From QYOJ01 sp964616825 (lineage in GTDB: Bacteria > Bacteroidota > Bacteroidia > Bacteroidales > FEN-979), in NCBI GenBank assembly GCA_964616825.1, contig CAZTSX010000035.1:1-15540 (forward strand): a DNA stretch of 15,540 nucleotides, written 5' to 3'. Position numbers and translations under genes: made by a program. Under the pieces are notes generated by a model that saw only the letters and a list, made by a program, of their open reading frames with translations, made no database searches and had not been told where the DNA came from. Below are positions 12,517-15,540 of the stretch, one piece after another; position 1 is the first letter of the stretch, and each line of letters opens with the position of its first letter.

Positions 12517-15180
12517 GAACCAGCCGACACACCGTTAATGCGGCAATATGCTTCGATCAAAGCGAAGTATCCGGATGCATTGCTGCTTTTCAGGGTGGGC
12601 GATTTCTATGAAACTTTTGGTGAAGATGCCATTAAGAGTTCCCGGGCACTGGGGATTGTATTGACGCGAAGGGCAAATGGCGCTGCTTCCTATGTGGAAT
12701 TGGCTGGTTTTCCCCATCATTCGCTGGATATCTACCTCCCAAAGCTGGTAAAAGCTGGCTATCGGGTAGCGATCTGTGATCAGCTGGAAGATCCCAAACA
12801 GACAAAAAAAATTGTCAAGCGGGGAGTGACAGAACTGGTGACGCCTGGCGTTTCGTATCATGATAAGATCCTGGAGCAGAAAGAGAATAACTTCCTGGCA
12901 GGGGTTCATCTGGAAGCGAAAAAATCCGGAGTAGCTTTTCTCGATATATCAACCGGTGAATTCTATATCGCTGAAGGATCGCTTGAATATGTAGATAAGC
13001 TGATCCAGAGCTTCAGGCCCAGTGAGGTGATTATCCAAAAGAGCAAACGCCAGAAGTTCATTGAGCTTTTCGGCGAAAAGATGTATATAAGTACATTCGA
13101 CGATTGGGTTTTTACACGGGATTTTACGTATGATATCCTGCTGAAACATTTCGGCACCACCTCCCTGAAAGGATTTGGGGTGGAGAACATGGAGCATGCG
13201 ATCGTGGCAGCAGGCTCTGCGATGCATTATCTCTTTGAAACACAGCACGAAAAGATCCAGCATATCTGTAAGCTGACCCGCATTGAAGAGGATCAGTATG
13301 TTTGGCTTGACCGGTTCACAATCCGCAACCTGGAGTTAATTCAGACACCCAATGAACATGCGAAAACACTGAATGAAGTACTGGATCAAACCGTTTCTCC
13401 TATGGCTTCCCGGTTATTGCGCAGGTGGATCATTTTGCCCCTGAAAAACCAGCAACCTATTGAAGAGCGGTTGGATGTTGTGGAGTTTTTTACACAGAAC
13501 CAGAAACTTACCGAACGATTTCGAGAGCTGTTCAATGAAATTGGGGATCTGGAACGGTTGATTTCCAAAGTTGCTGTGGGGAAAGTCAATCCCCGTGAGT
13601 TGATTCACCTGAGACGGGCATTGGAAAGCATTGAAGAGGTGAAAAGTCTTTGCGATAAATCGAAATGCAAGGGATTGCAGGAAAGTGGCGAACAGATAAC
13701 TACCCTGAAGCTTGTCAGGGAGCGGATCGAAGCGCAGATCAATCCTGATCCACCAGCATTAGCCATTAAAGGAAATACTATCCGGGAAGGGGTATCGAAG
13801 GAGCTGGATGAGCTTCGGGAGATCGCCTATTCGGGGAAAGATTTTCTGGTCCGGATCCAGCAGCGGGAGATGGAAAAAACCGGTATCAGTTCCCTGAAAA
13901 TTGGCTATAACAATGTGTTCGGGTACTACCTGGAAGTGACCAATGCCCATAAAGAGAAGGTCCCCGAAGAGTGGAACCGTAAGCAAACGTTGGTCAATTC
14001 CGAACGATATATCACGGAAGAGCTTAAAGTCTATGAGGAAAAAATCCTGGGAGCGGAGGAGAAGATCCGTGAGCTGGAGATGAAGATCTATCAGGAACTA
14101 ATCCTTTTTCTGGGAGAATATATTCAGCCGATTCAGGTAAATGGAAATGCTGTTGCCAGACTGGATGTGCTCGTGAACTTTGCCTTTATTTCACAGAAGA
14201 ACAACTATTTTCGACCTCAACTGAATGATAGCTATATCATTGACATTAAAGGGGGTAGGCATCCGGTAATAGAACGTCAGATGAAGCCTGGAGAAGAATA
14301 TATTGCCAACGATGTGTTTCTGGATGATAAAACCCAACAGATTATCATTCTAACCGGTCCGAATATGTCTGGAAAATCGGCATTGTTACGACAAACTGCT
14401 TTGATTGTATTGATGGCCCAGATGGGATGTTTTGTCCCTGCCGATGCAGCAGAACTTGGTCTTACGGATAAGATCTTCACCCGCGTTGGAGCATCTGATA
14501 ACATCACCTCCGGCGAATCCACATTCATGGTGGAGATGAACGAAACAGCCAGCATCATAAATAACATTTCAAACCGGAGCCTGATCCTGCTGGATGAAAT
14601 AGGAAGGGGAACCAGTACCTATGATGGGATCAGCATCGCATGGGCGATTGCCGAGTTTCTGCATCAGCATCCGTTATTTAAATCCAAGGTACTGTTTGCT
14701 ACCCATTATCATGAACTCAATGAAATGACAAATCTTTTTCCCCGTATCCGGAATTTTCACATCTCCATTAAAGAGATCGGCAACCAGGTCCTGTTCCTGA
14801 GGAAGATCCTTCCCGGTGGTAGTGAGCACAGTTTCGGGATCCATGTAGCAAAGATGGCGGGAATGCCACCCGGAGTTCTGGAACGGGCGAATGAGATGCT
14901 GGCGCGCCTGGAGAAATCGCCTAGAGATCCAGGTGATAAGCGATCCGGGATCCGGGATCCGGGATCAAAGAAAGAGGACCTTCACAAAAATCTATCGCGT
15001 ATCGCGCATCGCGAATCGACCAAAACGGAGGAGAATTTCCAGCTCTCTTTCATTCAACTCGACGACCCTCTGCTTGAGCAAATCAAGCAGGACATTCTGA
15101 ATACGGAGATCAATACATTAACACCTGTTGAGGCATTGATGAAACTCAATGAGATTAAAAAATTGCTTGAAAAAAAATAA
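12493..15180 (+). CDS. mutS: DNA mismatch repair protein MutS
   Basis: This 895-residue mismatch sensor starts methyl-independent or methyl-directed mismatch repair with MutL and the beta clamp. The mismatch-reading Phe-X-Glu is F38-Y39-E40 in VGDFYETF. The ATPase domain has Walker A GPNMSGKS (622-629), Walker B LILLDEIGRG (697-706), and the FATHYHEL segment (His738). A beta-clamp-like motif QLSFI lies at 850-854 and a C-terminal helical tail (TPVEALMKLNEIKKLL) completes it. The ATG at 12493 is preferred because it gives the usual short segment before TPLMRQY. A TTG at 12379 would only add translated repeat (KYEIRNT copies). Residues 1-8 (MAKSEKRK) are themselves encoded by 7-bp repeats, and residues about 811-843 of the C-terminal linker hold two more heptamer arrays. 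The catalytic core is intact. It is likely monocistronic, with a consensus promoter. Confidence 0.97.
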   Translation: MAKSEKRKEPADTPLMRQYASIKAKYPDALLLFRVGDFYETFGEDAIKSSRALGIVLTRRANGAASYVELAGFPHHSLDIYLPKLVKAGYRVAICDQLEDPKQTKKIVKRGVTELVTPGVSYHDKILEQKENNFLAGVHLEAKKSGVAFLDISTGEFYIAEGSLEYVDKLIQSFRPSEVIIQKSKRQKFIELFGEKMYISTFDDWVFTRDFTYDILLKHFGTTSLKGFGVENMEHAIVAAGSAMHYLFETQHEKIQHICKLTRIEEDQYVWLDRFTIRNLELIQTPNEHAKTLNEVLDQTVSPMASRLLRRWIILPLKNQQPIEERLDVVEFFTQNQKLTERFRELFNEIGDLERLISKVAVGKVNPRELIHLRRALESIEEVKSLCDKSKCKGLQESGEQITTLKLVRERIEAQINPDPPALAIKGNTIREGVSKELDELREIAYSGKDFLVRIQQREMEKTGISSLKIGYNNVFGYYLEVTNAHKEKVPEEWNRKQTLVNSERYITEELKVYEEKILGAEEKIRELEMKIYQELILFLGEYIQPIQVNGNAVARLDVLVNFAFISQKNNYFRPQLNDSYIIDIKGGRHPVIERQMKPGEEYIANDVFLDDKTQQIIILTGPNMSGKSALLRQTALIVLMAQMGCFVPADAAELGLTDKIFTRVGASDNITSGESTFMVEMNETASIINNISNRSLILLDEIGRGTSTYDGISIAWAIAEFLHQHPLFKSKVLFATHYHELNEMTNLFPRIRNFHISIKEIGNQVLFLRKILPGGSEHSFGIHVAKMAGMPPGVLERANEMLARLEKSPRDPGDKRSGIRDPGSKKEDLHKNLSRIAHRESTKTEENFQLSFIQLDDPLLEQIKQDILNTEINTLTPVEALMKLNEIKKLLEKK
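14924..15019. repeat. Inverted pair of heptamer arrays inside the mutS linker
   Basis: Forward units: GAGATCC (14924), GTGATAA (14933), GCGATCC (14940), GGGATCC, GGGATCC, GGGATCA (to 14967). After 24 nt of other sequence, reverse-strand units occupy 15019-14992: TCGATTC, GCGATGC, GCGATAC, GCGATAG. All are translated, as about residues 811-825 (rich in Arg, Asp, Pro and Gly) and 834-843 (LSRIAHREST). The forward-spacer-reverse layout is the same as at 1184-1291. Confidence 0.88.
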
Positions 15181-15199
15181 CGAAATCCTGTTTTTTTGT

Positions 15200-15207
15200 T
15201 ATTTTTG
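15200..15207 (+). promoter_or_regulatory. -7 box for the tRNA transcript
   Basis: TATTTTTG fits TAnnTTTG and lies 16 nt before the first base of tRNA-Gly, the distance expected for a tRNA promoter. No -33 match was found. A T-run precedes it, which could also serve as a weak end for mutS. Confidence 0.55.
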
Positions 15208-15223
15208 CACTCCTTTAAAAAAC

Positions 15224-15296
15224 GCGAAAGTAGCTCAGTTGGTAGAGCATGACCTTGCCAAGGTCAGGGTCGCGGGTTCGAGTCCCGTCTTTCGCT
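15224..15296 (+). tRNA. tRNA-Gly (anticodon GCC)
   Basis: This is a complete 73-nt cloverleaf: acceptor GCGAAAG/CTTTCGC, D-arm with AGCTCAGTTGGTAGAGC, anticodon arm TGACC-TTGCCAA-GGTCA (anticodon GCC), and T-arm GCGGG-TTCGAGT-CCCGT. The discriminator is T. The 3' CCA is not encoded (TCA follows) and must be added by the CCA-adding enzyme. It reads GGC and GGU glycine codons. Confidence 0.97.
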
Positions 15297-15307
15297 CAGA
15301 TGACAAG

Positions 15308-15329
15308 ACCCTCAGCTGAGGGTTTTTTT
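15308..15329 (+). terminator. Terminator-like perfect palindrome between the two tRNAs
   Basis: ACCCTCAGCTGAGGGT is a perfect 16-nt palindrome (15308-15323) followed directly by Ts to 15329. It has the shape of a rho-independent terminator, but tRNA-Leu begins only 6 nt after the T-run and has no visible promoter of its own. Confidence 0.7.
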
Positions 15330-15334
15330 ATCCT

Positions 15335-15418
15335 GCCCTGGTGGTGGAATTGGTAGACACGCAGGACTTAAAATCCTGTGGCCTTTGGGCCGTGCGGGTT
15401 CAAGTCCCGCCCGGGGTA
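15335..15418 (+). tRNA. tRNA-Leu (anticodon TAA)
   Basis: This is an 84-nt class II tRNA. Acceptor strands are GCCCTGG and CCGGGGT (G1-U72 wobble), and the anticodon arm is CAGGA-CTTAAAA-TCCTG (anticodon TAA). The long variable arm has stem GGCC-TTTG-GGCC, the T-arm is GCGGG-TTCAAGT-CCCGC, and the discriminator A is typical of leucine. CCA is not encoded. It reads UUA and UUG. Confidence 0.96.
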
Positions 15419-15422
15419 CGAT

Positions 15423-15540
15423 TTAATGTGCATCAAGTCCATGCAGCATATAGACCATGTGCATGAGCGATGTCGTGATCTCTTCCATGTATTCGTTTAC
15501 TGCTTTTACGCTGCCGGGGAGGGTGAAGATCAATGAGTTG
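15423..15540 (-). CDS. MogA/MoaB-type molybdopterin protein, C-terminal 38 residues (runs off the right edge)
   Basis: The reverse strand reads NSLIFTLPGSVKAVNEYMEE, then a short tail ending HMVYMLHGLDAH and a TAA stop at 15425-15423. The TLPGS-KAVxE segment is the conserved C-terminal part of the MogA/MoaB fold, which adenylylates molybdopterin before molybdenum insertion. The LPGS loop belongs to the substrate site in this family. Only the end of the gene is present, so MogA, MoaB and a MoaC-MoaB fusion cannot be told apart. It converges on tRNA-Leu with 4 nt between the ends, and no separate terminator is seen. Confidence 0.8.
   Translation of the reverse strand, partial: NSLIFTLPGSVKAVNEYMEEITTSLMHMVYMLHGLDAH

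Noticed and set aside
15335..15418. Class II tRNA as tRNA-Ser
   Set aside because: The anticodon is TAA and the discriminator is A, both of leucine. The D-arm also fits leucine.

Overview
The window looks like part of a scaffold from an anaerobic member of the Bacteroidota, most likely a Bacteroidales-type organism. The evidence is promoter motifs of the TAnnTTTG (-7) and TTTG (-33) kind, the lack of Shine-Dalgarno sequences before starts, a one-chain pyruvate:ferredoxin oxidoreductase, and a TPR/OmpA-like surface protein typical of the phylum. A run of exactly 100 Ns between identical 55-bp sequences shows that this is a short-read scaffold.

Layout. Positions 1-148 (-) hold the start of rpsT (ribosomal protein S20), divergent from a lysophospholipid-type acyltransferase (257-1180, +). 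A repeat-rich spacer leads to the large pyruvate:ferredoxin oxidoreductase gene (1390-4926, +). Between that gene and the convergent sppA (5619-7379, -) lies a four-helix-bundle gene (23S rRNA intervening-sequence protein family; 5043-5420, -), flanked by two inverted arrays of short hairpins. From 7380 to 8198 there are heptamer repeats and a frameshifted secreted glucosaminidase pseudogene (+). folK (8199-8714, -) and a long OmpA-like/TPR outer-membrane gene (8776-11495, -, split by the assembly gap) follow. A SPOUT rRNA/tRNA methyltransferase (11720-12253, -) is divergent from mutS (12493-15180, +). The right end holds tRNA-Gly(GCC), a terminator-like hairpin, tRNA-Leu(TAA), and the C-terminus of a MogA/MoaB-type molybdopterin protein (-).

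The genes are mostly single-gene housekeeping units: translation (rpsT, tRNAs, methyltransferase), central anaerobic carbon metabolism (PFOR), envelope (acyltransferase, SppA, OmpA/TPR), folate, molybdenum cofactor and DNA repair. They do not form one pathway.

The unusual content is in the repeats. First, a degenerate family with a strict 7-bp period occurs at six loci in 15 kb: GCGATNC, GAAATAC, GCGAAAA and GGGATCC-like units. Most of these arrays are free of stop codons in all six frames. They sit inside the acyltransferase gene, at the start of the methyltransferase gene, in the leader, start region and C-terminal linker of mutS, and around other small palindromic repeats. Second, arrays of 16/20-bp hairpin units with a GATGG/GATAG linker begin at the stop codons of the oxidoreductase and sppA genes and enclose the four-helix-bundle gene in inverted orientation. 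I consider these two repeat systems the best candidates for something undescribed.
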